From Candidatus Altimarinota bacterium (GTDB lineage: Bacteria > Patescibacteriota > Gracilibacteria > BD1-5 > UBA6164): a stretch of 35,680 nucleotides of DNA. The notes beneath the pieces are model-generated. The model did no database searches. It saw only the letters and a program-made list of their open reading frames with translations, and was not told the origin of the DNA. Both the position numbers and the translations under genes were made by a program. This document shows positions 23,525-32,985 of the stretch, piece by piece. The stretch spans positions 1 through 35,680 of the forward strand of contig JALUWO010000401.1 in NCBI GenBank assembly GCA_027019405.1. The letters are read 5' to 3'. Numbering within the stretch: the first letter of the stretch is position 1; every line of letters begins with the position of its first letter.

Positions 23525-24787
23525 TTAATCCTTTTTATGTAATAAAATTCATAAAAATAGGAAAAGTAATATGGAATTATACATAGATTCAAAACTATGT
23601 AAAAATATATTCATTATAAGTATTGCAATAAAAGTTCAGAATAAAGGTTTTGATTTTTTATATGTTTGTAATAAAATTATTATTAATATGCTTATAAATA
23701 AAGAAAAATATATTATTCATCACTCTATTAATTGTTGAATAAACCAACTTTCAGGTATATAGTAGGCTTCAACTTGTTTACTTGTTTCATCTTTTGTATA
23801 TATCTTTCTAAAAGCTGGTCAACTTGTTCATAATCCTTCTCAATATATATGATTTTTAAATCTATCTATTCCTATTTCCATTCTATGAAAATGTCCTTTT
23901 GTTGATCAATCTCTTAAAAATATATTATGAAGTTTATCTTGAAATAGATATGAAAAACTTAGTATAGATATTATTGTGATTATTAATAATATAATACTTT
24001 CTTTTTTATATTTTTTATAAATATGTTTTATATTTAAAACAGTTATTATAAATATAGCAAATCATATTCAAAGTAAAGCACTTCTAGAATAAGTAATTAT
24101 TATTAATGACAGCAATATTATAAAAAGTAAAACAATATAATATTCTATTTTTTTTCTATGTTTATGTAAAAAAGTTCATCATATAAGTATTAAAAAGAAA
24201 GCCATAGAATTTGGAGATTCAAGAATTCATTGGAATCTTCTAAGTCAACTAGAATCAAGTCAATGATATATGGGGATTCATCAATTATATTCCCGATTTG
24301 ATACATAATTTACAAATCAAAAATTTAGTAAAAATTCTTCTCAAGTTATAAATTTTATTATTAGTCATAAAAATAAACTTGTACTTGCTGAAATTAAAAA
24401 TAAATTAATTAATTTATCTAAACTTATTTTTAAAATAGATTTAGAATGTCTAAATATTAAAAAAATTATAAAAAATAAGAAATCATATCTTCATCAGTAA
24501 AAAAGAGAATTTATTCAAAGTCAATTAATTAAACTTATACTTATTCAGTAAATAAAATATAAAAAAATTAAATAATCAAGAATATCTAGTTTTAATTTTA
24601 TTTTATTTTTTATATGCTCATAAAAAAAACTTATAATTAATAATATAATCAAAAATTCTTTTATAAAAAAACCAAAAAATGGTATTTGTAATTTATTTTC
24701 AAAAAATACTTTTAATAACACATAAAAAGGTAAAATTATTACAAGAATTTTTGTTAAAATAGTAAAAAAATTAGTTTTTTTAAACAT
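23525..24787 (-). CDS. O-antigen ligase/polymerase-like (Wzy_C) membrane protein
   Basis: A 420-residue polytopic membrane protein. Hydrophobic helices begin at the N-terminus (MFKKTNFFTILTKILVIILP) and recur to the C-terminus. The family signature of Wzy_C (O-antigen ligase WaaL / polymerase Wzy) proteins is present: GRYDFLFF in the first third, ITYSRSALLG in the middle, and a periplasmic loop with HFHRMEIGIDRFKNH, then GEGLGTSGPAF and PESWFIQQLIEWG. Such enzymes join or transfer lipid-linked glycans on the outer face of the membrane. It lies directly downstream of a GT4 glycosyltransferase, which supports surface polysaccharide or glycoprotein assembly. The start is unusual: ATG comes 3-4 nt after a strong hairpin (24790-24821) with no room for a ribosome binding site. 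Confidence 0.85.
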
Positions 24788-24789
24788 AA

Positions 24790-24821
24790 AAAATAGTATT
24801 AAATATTTATTTAATACTATT
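24790..24821 (-). terminator. Hairpin with T-run abutting the ligase start codon
   Basis: A 13-bp perfect stem AATAGTATTAAAT / ATTTAATACTATT with a 4-nt loop. In minus-strand sense it follows the GT4 stop by about 15 nt, is followed by TTTT, and the ligase ATG (24787-24785) comes immediately. It looks like a terminator, but it could be an attenuator or partial terminator that lowers ligase expression. Confidence 0.6.
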
Positions 24822-24836
24822 GTAAAATTTTTATTC

Positions 24837-26003
24837 TTATTGTCAATTAATGATATTTTTTAATTTTTGTTTAAATATTTCTTCACTAAAATTTTTTGCT
24901 TGATTTTGACAATTTTTTTGCTTATATTTTCAAGATAAATTATTTTTATGAAATGTTTGAAAGTTTTTTATAAAATCATTTCATTCTGGATTATTAAAAA
25001 AGTCTCAGGTTTTTCAAGCAATAATTGTTTCAAGTAAACCTCATTTTGCTAAAGCAAAAACAGGCTTTCAGGCTGCCATAACTTCAATAGGAACTATTCA
25101 AAAGTCTTCTTCTCATGGGAAGATAAGTCCTAGACTATTTTGAACTAGTCATACTAAATTATCTCAATATTGTTTTCATATAAATTTTATATTTTCTTGT
25201 GATATTTTTTCTAATTCTTTTTTATAATTTCAATCTCATATTATAATTAATTTTTGCTTAGTTAAACTATTGAAAGCTTTTATTGCAATATCTATTTTTT
25301 TAAATTCAGTTAAAGCTGAAATTATTATATAATAATCATTTTTTTTGAAATTATATTTTTTTACTAGTGATTTAAAATTTATTTTTTCTAAATTTATTTT
25401 TTGAGAGAATCTATTAGTTTCAACTGGTGGATATAGTAAAATAGAATCTTTTTTATAATATTTTTTTATTCTAGAAGCTGTATTTTTTGAATTTGCTATA
25501 GTTATATCATTTCTTTTTGATGCTATAAAATCCCATTGTCTTAGTTTTAGTAATAATTTATTTAAGTTATAAATAAATAATGGTTTTATAAAAAATGGTA
25601 ATTTTAGATCCTTTTTAAATTCAAAAGTCCAATCCCACATATATCTAGCTGGACTATGATAATATACTATAAATTTTGTTTCTGGTTTAGTTATAGCTCA
25701 ATGAGCAAATCATGAGCTAGAACATAAAACTATATCATAATCAGAAAAATCAAGTTGTTCTACAGATAATGCCATATAAGGAAGGCATAATCTTTGTTTT
25801 TTGAAAATATTATATATTTTTTGAGTTTTTAAATTAAAACATTTTTTATTTATTTTTTGTTTTGGAAAAAAATTTCAAACTTTTTTTTCATCATATATTA
25901 AAGTATATAAATGAGCTTCAGGAAAAGTTTTTAAAAAACTTTGGACTACTTTTTCTGCTCCTCAAAATTTAATAAGCATTTCATGTAATATGGCTATTTT
26001 CAT
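24837..26003 (-). CDS. GT4-family glycosyltransferase
   Basis: A 388-residue GT-B fold glycosyltransferase that should transfer a sugar from a nucleotide donor to a growing surface glycan at the inner face of the membrane. The N-terminus reads MKIAILHEMLIKFGGAEKVV, the start pattern of GT4 enzymes, followed by FSDYDIVLCSSSWFAHW and YHSPARYMWDWT. The C-terminal half has IANSKNTASRIKKYY, LLYPPVETNRF, a new strand at IIISALTEFKKIDIAI, and the donor-site segment GLIFPGEEDFGIVPIEVMAA with the E-x7-E arrangement, then GKPVFALAKGGLLETI. Several of these glycines are TGA. It is the first gene of a minus-strand pair with the O-antigen ligase-like gene. The acceptor and sugar cannot be told from sequence. 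Confidence 0.9.
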
Positions 26004-26105
26004 ATATATTTTTATTATTATTTATTGAAATTTTATTTATTTTTTGAAAAAAAGAAATTTTTTATTATTATTTGTTTAAATTAAATATTTTTTAATGAAA
26101 TTATA
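26004..26105. promoter_or_regulatory. Divergent promoter region between the glycan pair and the pilin operon
   Basis: A 102-bp almost pure A/T spacer between divergent starts; it must contain both promoters. On the plus strand TTGAAA occurs about 50 nt before the ATG at 26106, with several TATTAT-like hexamers downstream, but no pair with 16-18 nt spacing stands out. Confidence 0.3.
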
Positions 26106-26534
26106 ATGTTTAAAAAAATATTATTGTTAATATTTATTAGTTTTATTTCTTTTTCACAATCTTTTGCTTTAACTTTTGATAATAATGTTTCTATTAATAA
26201 GTCTAATTTATTAGTAGCATGAGATTTGACAAAACAAGATTTTACAATAGATACTAGTAAATTTACTCCAGTAGCTCATCATAGTGGTAATGTAAAACAA
26301 GTAGTTAATTTTGTTTTATGAACTATTATACAAAAATTGATGATTGCTATTTGAGCTATTTCTCTTTTGGTTATGACTATTTGAGCATGATATATGATTT
26401 TTTATCATTGACAGGATGAATTATTATCAAAAGGTAAATCTATTTTTAATGCTTGAATTATAGCATTAATAGTTGCATTAAGCTCTTATTATATAGTTAG
26501 TTTGGTTAGACTTATTTTATATTCAAATAATTAA
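26106..26534 (+). CDS. Pilin-like membrane protein 1 (VirB2/T4SS_pilin type)
   Basis: A 142-residue small membrane protein. The signal peptide MFKKILLLIFISFISFSQSF ends near A22. After a short exported stretch there are two transmembrane helices, about residues 80-105 (IAIGAISLLVMTIGAGYMIF) and 115-138 (FNAGIIALIVALSSYYIV), separated by the charged turn YHGQDELLSKGKS. This arrangement (signal, helix, short polar loop with a GxxE/K pattern, helix) is that of VirB2/TrbC-like pilins common in Patescibacteria. It is the first gene of a five-gene operon; 4 nt separate it from the next ATG. Its loop (GQDELLSKGK) diverges from the GGEDEKIKK loop of pilins 2 and 4. Whether it forms a pilus or a membrane channel is unknown. 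Confidence 0.75.
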
Positions 26535-26538
26535 AGAT

Positions 26539-26943
26539 ATGAAAAATATTATATATTTAATAATCTGAACATTTTTATTATTATTAAATAATACTACATC
26601 TTTTGCAGCTAAAGCTCCATGAGTTAATTGTGTATGATTACCTTGATGTCCTGATAAAGATATACAAAATCCAACTCCAGCAAATGTACATTGAGATTTT
26701 TGAAGTAATATTGTTTGAAAGGCTTCAATTGATTTAGTAATTACTTTTATACAATATATATGAGTTATAGCTGTTATATCTCTTATGTTGTGATGAGTTA
26801 TGTATATATTATCTGGTTGAGAAGATGAAAAAATAAAAAAAGCAAAAGCTTGGATTATCTGGTCTATGGTTTGAGTTTTTATGTCAGTTTCAGCTTGGTG
26901 AATAATTAGTTTTATTGCAAAGTTAAATATTAATTTATTATAA
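26539..26943 (+). CDS. Pilin-like membrane protein 2 (T4SS_pilin type)
   Basis: A 134-residue membrane protein. A signal peptide (MKNIIYLIIGTFLLLLNN, cleavage near SFAA) precedes a short exported segment containing two cysteines (VNCVGLPGC). Two transmembrane helices follow (ITFIQYIGVIAVISLMLGGV and SMVGVFMSVSAWGIISFIA), connected by LSGGEDEKIKKAKAWI. The motif GGVMYILSGGEDEKIKKAK is the hallmark of the pilin-like family associated with type IV secretion in candidate phyla radiation genomes. It lies second in the operon, 8 nt before the next start. The exported cysteine pair could form a disulfide. Confidence 0.85.
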
Positions 26944-26951
26944 TAAAAATT

Positions 26952-27335
26952 ATGAAAAATATATTTTATTTTATTATTTGATTCTTTTACAACAGTATTG
27001 TTTTTGCTTCAAATTCTGCTTATTCAGCTAAGGATCAAACTATAATTGAATGAATTTTAAAATGAATAAAACCAGATGATGCTGCTATTGTTTCAGATGT
27101 ATGAAAAGATTGAATATCTGAAATTTTTGTATATACAAAATCTACTATTTTTGATATTTTAGCATTAATAGTAATATGAACATTTTTGTTTATAGGTTAT
27201 AAAATTGTTATGGCTAGATGAAAACCAGAAGAATTCAAAAAGGCATTTATGATGCTTATATATGCAGTGTTGGGTTTACTTTTTGTATCTCTTTCTTGGG
27301 TAATTGTTGTTTTTATTTCAGGTTTAAAATTATAA
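26952..27335 (+). CDS. Pilin-like membrane protein 3
   Basis: A 127-residue membrane protein. A signal peptide (MKNIFYFIIGFFYNSIVFAS) is followed by a polar exported segment of about 40 residues (AKDQTIIEGILKGIKPDDAA) and two transmembrane helices (ILALIVIGTFLFIGYKIV and LIYAVLGLLFVSLSWVIVVF) joined by MARGKPEEFKKAFMM. The layout is the same as that of its neighbours, but the loop reads RGKPEEFKKA rather than GGEDEKIKKA, so it is a divergent member. It overlaps neither neighbour; the next ATG is 2 nt after its stop. Confidence 0.75.
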
Positions 27336-27337
27336 TT

Positions 27338-27748
27338 ATGAAAAAAATATTAATACTTTTATTACTGTGAGTTGTTTTTATAGTTACTATTAATTTTGCT
27401 TTTGCTGCTTGATGATGTAGCTATAGTCAATGAGATATAAAATGATCATTAAATTGATGTTTATCTTCAACTCATCTTGTAAATCCTTGAAATGATGTTA
27501 AACTTGATTGAGGTTTTTTAACTAAACTAAATTCAGTAACAAAAATTATTGCATCTATTTTATCTCTGTGAGCTATATTGTGAATAGTTTATGGTTCATT
27601 TTTGCTTGTAACAACTTGATGAGAAGATGAAAAAATAAAAAAATGAAAAGATGTTATAAAATGGTCAATAATAGGTTTTTTATGAGTAGTTTTGGCTTCT
27701 AGTATAATATTTTTAGTTGTTACTTTATTTTATGATATAGGAAAATAA
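27338..27748 (+). CDS. Pilin-like membrane protein 4 (T4SS_pilin type)
   Basis: A 136-residue membrane protein. The signal peptide MKKILILLLLGVVFIVTINF ends at AFAA. The exported segment contains CSYSQGD and GCLSSTHLVNPGND, two cysteines as in pilin 2. Two transmembrane helices (IIASILSLGAILGIVYGSFL and WSIIGFLGVVLASSIIFLVV) flank the loop TTGGEDEKIKKGKDVIK. The GGEDEKIKKxK motif is shared exactly with pilin 2, so the two are likely the closest pair. The gene is translationally close to its neighbours (2 nt upstream, 8 nt downstream). Confidence 0.85.
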
Positions 27749-27756
27749 TTTTAAAT

Positions 27757-28593
27757 ATGTTTAAAGAATTATTTAAATTAATTTTATGGTCTATTTTTTT
27801 TACAATAGTAGTTTTTTTTATTAAAACTACTTTTTTTACTGATAAAAATATTTTAGTTGAACAAAAATATATAGAACCTAGTTTAGATAATAAAATAAAT
27901 TTAAAAGTTGATAGATTAAAAGATATTCTAAAACAAAAAGAAAAAAAAGATTTAAATTCTGCTCAGAAATATTATTTTATATATATCCCTTGAGAGATAA
28001 AAACTAAATTAAAAGATTATAAAAATGATATAAAAATATACATAGACAATAAAAACTTATTTAAAACTATTTCAGAATTGAGGATTGATTTATATGAAAA
28101 AAAAGCAGATAGAAGGTGAAAAATGAAGAATAAAACTGTGAAAATATTTGCTCCAATTAGAATGTGACAACAAGAAACTTTAAGTGTATTTATACATGAA
28201 TTTTCTCATTATATTGACTTGTATTACTTTAAAAATAATTGATGATATGATATAAGTAATAAATTTTATAATATAAGTTGGGATTCTACAAAGATTATAA
28301 AAAAATGACAAACACAATCTGATTTTGTTTCATGATATTCTATGACAAATAAATATGAAGATTTTGCTGAAAGTTTAACTTATTATGTTGTTGCAAATCA
28401 AGATTTTTTAATAAAATCTGAAAGTTCTGAAGTATTAAGAAAAAAATATGATTTTTTTTCTGATTATCTTTTTTCTAATGGTTTTTTAAAAAATACAAAA
28501 TTTTCTACCAATTTAGTTATAAGAAAATATTATCGGGATATAACAAAAATAAAGATAGATTTAAAAAAGTTTTTGCAATTTTTTCAAAAGTAA
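27757..28593 (+). CDS. Membrane-anchored HExxH zinc metallopeptidase
   Basis: A 278-residue protein. An N-terminal membrane anchor (LFKLILWSIFFTIVVFFI, residues 5-22) leaves the rest outside the membrane. A lysine-rich linker is followed by a catalytic domain with SVFIHEFSHYID near residues 144-155 (two zinc-binding His and a catalytic Glu) and, about 50 residues later, YEDFAESLTYYV, where the Glu of FAES is a likely third zinc ligand. This HExxH plus FAE arrangement resembles lethal-factor-like (ATLF) and related gluzincins; the exact family is uncertain. It is the last gene of the pilin operon, 8 nt after pilin 4, which suggests a role with those proteins: processing, wall remodelling or an exported effector. 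The function is inferred; the catalytic motif is seen directly. Confidence 0.75.
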
Positions 28594-28862
28594 ATACAAT
28601 ACAAAAAAATAATTTTTCATGTAAATTTTGTTACTTATTTTAAAAACTGTTTTTATCAAACAAATCAAAAATACTTTTCATTTTTTCAAAAAACAAGTTT
28701 AAAATATATTAAAATCTAATTTTATAAAATAATTAAGTTATTAAATTTTTTTTAATTGTAATAAATTATTATAGTTAATTAATGGCTTTCAATTTTATAA
28801 AGTTATATTTTATTTATGTGAATTATTATTTTTTCTAAATTTATATTTATAAAAAATAATAG
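28594..28862. other. AT-rich intergenic region between the pilin operon and RNase J
   Basis: These 269 bp have no convincing gene and no obvious rho-independent terminator for the pilin operon. There is an imperfect inverted repeat at 28752-28782 (TTAATT...TAATAAATTATTA...AATTAA) that could be an operator or merely AT-rich sequence. A short reading frame at 28782-28838 (MAFNFIKLYFIYVNYYFF) ends 24 nt before the RNase J start. The RNase J promoter should lie here, but no clear -35/-10 pair can be chosen. Confidence 0.4.
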
Positions 28863-30836
28863 ATGAAAGATTTTCTAAATGAACTAGATAATGAATTGAA
28901 TTGAGTAGAAAATAAAACTTGAGATACTAATTGAAATAATTCTTGAGAAGTAAAAAAAGAAGATATTAATAATAGTATTAAAAAAGAAGAGAAACAACAA
29001 GTTGAAACAAAAAAGAAACAAGTTTCTAAAAAAACAAATAGAAATAATCAAAATAAAAAAAGATATGATGATTCAAATAATGTAATGTGAAAATTTGTAT
29101 CAAGATTTCCTGAAACAAAATTTTATCTTCCAAATTTAAGAGAAGGTTATACTAGATATGTCCCAATTTGATGAAATGATGAAACTTGAGCAAAAAATAT
29201 GGGTATGGTACAATATTGAGATGATATTGTTTTAATTGATTGTGGATTACAATTTGCTTCATGAAATGATATGTTATGAGCAAATTACTCTATACCTGAT
29301 GTATCATTTTTATGAAAATATAAAAATAATATAAAAGGTTTTGTTGTTACACATGCTCATCTTGATCATATTTGAGCATTAAAACATATATTACCAGCTA
29401 TTGGTATGCCAACTTTATATGCTACAAAATTAACAATAGGTATTATAAAAAAATGATTAGAAGAAGCAGGTATTTTATCAAAAATGACTTTAATTGAAAT
29501 AGATGCAGATGATACTACTCCTATAAAAATTTGAGCATTTGATATAGAATTTTTTAGAGTAAATCATAGTGTTCCAGATAGTGCTTGATTATATATAAAA
29601 TCTCCAGGTTGAGTAACTTTTATGCATACTTGAGATTTTAAAATTGATTTAACTCCTAGAATAGATAAACCAGCTGATTTAGCTAGAATTTGAGCTTTTG
29701 GTGAAAAAGGTGTTACAATGCTTTTATCTGATTCTACTTGAAGTATTAGAAAAGGACATAGTAAATCAGAAGAAGAAGTTTGAAATGCCTTAGATGAAAT
29801 TGTTCAAAAACATACTAGATGAAGATTGATTGTTGCTACTTTTTCTTCTTGGATTTCAAGAGTGCAACAACTTATAGATTCAGCTGAAAGATATGATAAA
29901 ACTATTTTTCTTTCTGGTAGATCTATGCTTGAAAATATAGCTATAGCTAAAGAACTTGGTTATATAAAAATGAAACCAGGTGTTGTAAAGAAAATGACAC
30001 CAAAAAATACAGAATGAATTCCTCCTCATAAACAAATAATAATTACTACAGGTAGTCAATGAGAAGAGTTTTCTGCTCTTTCTAGAATGGCAGAATGAAG
30101 ACATAATGCTGTTGAAATATTAAAAGGAGATACTATTATTTTTTCATCTAGTGTTGTTCCTTGAAATGAAAAATCAGTAGTTACTATTATAAATAAATTA
30201 ATAAAATTAGGAGCTACAGTTATTACAAAAGATGATTGAGAATTTCATACTTGAGGACATGCTTTTCAAGATGAACAAAAAATGATGATTAAATTAGCAA
30301 AACCTAAATACCTTATGCCTATATATTGAGATTTATATTTTAGACATATACATAAACAAACAGCAATGAGTATTTGAATTAAACAAGAAAATATTTTACT
30401 TATTGATAATGGTAATATAGTTGATTTTGCTCCAAAAACTTGAAATGTTTTTAAATCTAGAATAAAAATACCATTAAAACAAATTATTATTGATTGATAT
30501 GGTATATGAATAGCAGATTCTCATGTTATAAAGGCTAGAGAAAAGATGATGAATGCTTGAGTTTTAGTTATAAATTATAAAGTAGATAAAAAAACAAAAG
30601 CTATATTATGACATTTAAAAGTTGAAACTAGATGATTAGCTCATTTAGAAGAAGTAAGGTATATACATAGAATGATTATAAAAAAGGCAAAAGAATCTTA
30701 TGAAAATACTATAAAAGATGTTCCAGATATAGAAGAAAAAGATTTATTAAAAATAATAAGAACAGATTTAGAACAATTAATATTAAAGAGAACAGATAGA
30801 GAACCTATGATTATTCCTATGATTACAGAAGTTTAA
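28863..30836 (+). CDS. rnj: Ribonuclease J
   Basis: A 657-residue RNA exo/endonuclease of the metallo-beta-lactamase/beta-CASP class, central to mRNA decay and RNA maturation in bacteria lacking RNase E. A charged, Asn/Lys/Gln-rich extension of about 80-100 residues precedes the catalytic part. The zinc-binding motif THAHLDHIGALKH lies near residue 162, after the strand VLIDCGLQF. Further conserved elements are FRVNHSVPDSAGLYI, FMHTGDFKID, LLSDST, the beta-CASP segment VATFSSWISRVQQ, TGSQGEEFSALSRMA, and GGHAFQDEQKMM near residue 468 with IPIYGD-like PIYGDLYFRHIH. The C-terminal domain is present to EPMIIPMITEV. The catalytic histidines are intact. It is followed by its own terminator, so it is probably monocistronic. 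Confidence 0.95.
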
Positions 30837-30842
30837 AAAAAT

Positions 30843-30871
30843 AAAAGATTAGTTTTTACTAATCTTTTTTC
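30843..30871 (+). terminator. Terminator of the RNase J gene
   Basis: The stem AAAAGATTAGT / ACTAATCTTTT encloses a TTTT loop and is followed by TTC. It begins 7 nt after the stop codon. Confidence 0.85.
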
Positions 30872-30899
30872 TTTACAATATTTTTAAAGAGAGTATTAT
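30872..30899 (+). promoter_or_regulatory. Candidate promoter of the lipoprotein gene
   Basis: TTTACA (30872-30877) and TATTAT (30894-30899) are 16 nt apart, and the -35 box begins right after the RNase J terminator. The start of transcription would be about 23 nt before the ATG at 30930. This is one of the better promoter matches in the window. Confidence 0.5.
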
Positions 30900-30929
30900 T
30901 AATGTAGTTTATATTTTAATTAAAGAAAT

Positions 30930-32084
30930 ATGAAAAAAATATTTTTAATAATATCAATTATTTTATATCTATCTTCTTGTTCTTTTCAGAGTAATAATGA
31001 TTTAACTAAGGCTAAAAAAGAATTATTATCTCAAAAAAATATTGATACATCAATATCAAATAAAGATGAAGAAAAAGATTTATTTAAAAAAGATACTTCT
31101 GTTCCTGAATTAAATAAAGATGAGATATTAACTTGAACTATTGATAAACAAGAAAAAACTTTTACTTGAAAAATTCAAAAAAATAAAGTTACTTATAAGA
31201 TAGAAGATCTTACTCAAAAACAATTTATAAAAATTGATAATCTTGATTCAAAATTGGCAAATATTTTATCTGGTATTGAAATAACATGAAAAACTATTTG
31301 AAATGTAGATAAAATAATAGTAAGATTTGAAAATAAAACTTCAGATTATCCTATAGATAATTATACTTTAGGACAATTTAAACCTTGAGATAAAACTTTT
31401 GTATATAGAGCAAAATGAGAATTTAAAGTTTTAGATTATTGAGAAAATGATTATTTATTTGAAGCTTATTCTTCTTGAGAAGTATCTAAAACAAAATTAA
31501 TAATTAATATTCCTAATAATATAGATAAGCAAAAAAGTAGTGAAACTGAAGATAATCAAAATTTAGATAATAATATTTCTTATCAAAAAAAGATTATTTG
31601 AAATAGTTGAAGTTCTATTTATCTTAGTTTTCCAAGTTCTTCTACTTTTTGAGAACCATTAAATGTATGAACTGATACTATTACATATTCAAATATAGAT
31701 AATTTAACTATAAAAAGAGAAAAATTTTCTTCTGGATGACTTAATTGTGATAATATAACTGATTTTTTAAAACAAAAACTAAATACTTGGTTTTATTGGA
31801 ATACATGTAGAGATATTATAAAAGATAAATGAATTTCTGTATATGTATTGAAATTTGATAATGATACTTATACATATGAAAAGAAATATTTTGATTTGAA
31901 TCATTGATTAGTTTGAGATTATATTTTAAAAACTTGAATAAAAGCAGATAAACAGGATATTAAAAGTGATATAGCAAAAGTTAATTCACAATTGAAGATA
32001 ACAAATAAAGATAGTATTATTTCATACCAAAATTATCCTGAATTAAAGATAGTAGATAAATTATTTTATGAAATAGTTAGATAG
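30930..32084 (+). CDS. Predicted lipoprotein of unknown function
   Basis: A 384-residue exported protein. The signal peptide MKKIFLIISIILYLSSC has a lipobox (LSSC) with Cys17, so the mature protein should be lipid-anchored on the outer face of the membrane. A polar, acidic linker (about residues 18-70) is followed by a region with beta-rich character (KIQKNKVTYKIEDLTQKQ; KIIVRFENKTSDYPIDNYTL), and a C-terminal part with WFYWNTCRDII and LNHGLVGDYILKTGIKADK. The Ig-like sandwich appearance of residues 80-210 is an impression, not a family assignment. It has its own candidate promoter and a terminator, so it is monocistronic. No enzyme motif is visible. Confidence 0.75.
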
Positions 32085-32116
32085 AAAATGTAGACTTTAA
32101 AAGTTTACATTTTTTA
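32085..32116 (+). terminator. Terminator of the lipoprotein gene
   Basis: The imperfect stem AAAATGTAGACTT / AAGTTTACATTTT (one mismatch) closes over a short loop and is followed by TTTATTTT. It starts immediately after the TAG stop. Confidence 0.75.
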
Positions 32117-32130
32117 TTTTTATATATACT
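32104..32130 (+). promoter_or_regulatory. Candidate pyrH promoter inside the preceding terminator
   Basis: TTTACA (32104-32109) lies in the 3' arm of the lipoprotein terminator and TATACT (32125-32130) follows after 15 nt. The start would be about 23 nt before the pyrH ATG. No other promoter-like pair fits the short gap. Confidence 0.35.
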
Positions 32131-32159
32131 TTATTAAATTTTATAATTAAAAAATCTTT

Positions 32160-32858
32160 ATGAGAGTAATGTTAAAAATATCTGGTGAAGCTTTGCAATG
32201 AGAAAGAACACATTGAATTGATCCTAAATTTATACATGAATTAGCTTTGCAAATAAAGGAAATCAAAGATGCAGGTCATGAAATTGCTATTGTTTTATGA
32301 TGAGGTAATATATTTAGATGAGTAGCATGAGCAGCTAATTGATTAGATAGAACTGCTGCTGATTATATGTGAATGCTTGCAACAATAATGAATTGAGTTG
32401 CTATGCAAGATGCTCTAGAAAAAGTTTGAATAGTTACTAGATTAGTATCAGCTCTTGATATTCCTGAAATCTGAGAAAAATATATAAAAAGAAGAGCAGA
32501 AAGACATTTAGAAAAATGAAGAATTGTTATTTCTGTAGCTTGAACAGGTAATCCATATTTTACTACTGATTCTGCTTGAGTTCTAAGATGATTAGAATTA
32601 GCTTGTGATATGGTAATTAAAGCAACAAAAGTTGATTGAGTTTATGATAAAGATCCAATGAAATGTAGTGATGCTAAACTAATTAAACAAGCTTCATTTA
32701 AAGATGTTATTGATAAAGATATAAAAGTAATGGATCATACAGCTATTACTCTTGCAAAAGAAGCTAATCTTACACTAAAAGTTGTAAATCTTTATAAACA
32801 ATGAGCTATATTAAAAGCTATTGAATGAAATAAAGAATGAACTACAATTTGTGATTAA
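32160..32858 (+). CDS. pyrH: UMP kinase
   Basis: A 232-residue hexameric UMP kinase that makes UDP from UMP and ATP in cytosolic pyrimidine synthesis. The N-terminus MRVMLKISGEALQG carries the K-x-SGE phosphate-binding motif; IVLGGGNIFRG and NGLDRTAADYMGMLATIMN are the diagnostic bacterial PyrH motifs. The central part has RRAERHLEKGRIVISVAGTG and PYFTTDSAG, followed by ATKVDGVYDKDP. The length is typical. Several motif glycines are TGA (for instance the first two in GGGN). The ATG at 32160 matches the family start with no extension. It is followed by a terminator 80 nt downstream and appears to be transcribed alone. Confidence 0.97.
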
Positions 32859-32892
32859 TTTTTAAAATATTAATTTAAACACTAAAAAATTT

Positions 32893-32925
32893 AGATTTAA
32901 GAGATTTTAGGATAAATCTTGTCTA
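32893..32925 (+). repeat. 33-bp direct repeat, copy 1
   Basis: It begins AGATTTAAGAG, continues with TTTTA, and ends ATCTTGTCTA. It aligns without gaps to copy 2 at 32986-33018, with 26 of 33 bases identical by eye. This copy also contains an internal inverted repeat (AGATTTA ... TAAATCT). Confidence 0.6.
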
Positions 32926-32936
32926 GAAAAAAATAT

Positions 32937-32973
32937 AAAAAAACAGCAAAATTTTTAAATTTGCTGTTTTTTA
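32937..32973 (+). terminator. Terminator of pyrH
   Basis: AAAAAACAGCAAA pairs with TTTGCTGTTTTTT across a short A/T loop, and the 3' arm itself ends in a T-run followed by ATA. It lies about 80 nt downstream of the pyrH stop and is roughly symmetrical, so it could also work in reverse. Confidence 0.8.
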
Positions 32974-32985
32974 TATAAAAATTTC

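Noticed and set aside
29880-30104. Minus-strand frame in RNase J
   Set aside because: Antisense shadow of the conserved RNase J beta-CASP region.
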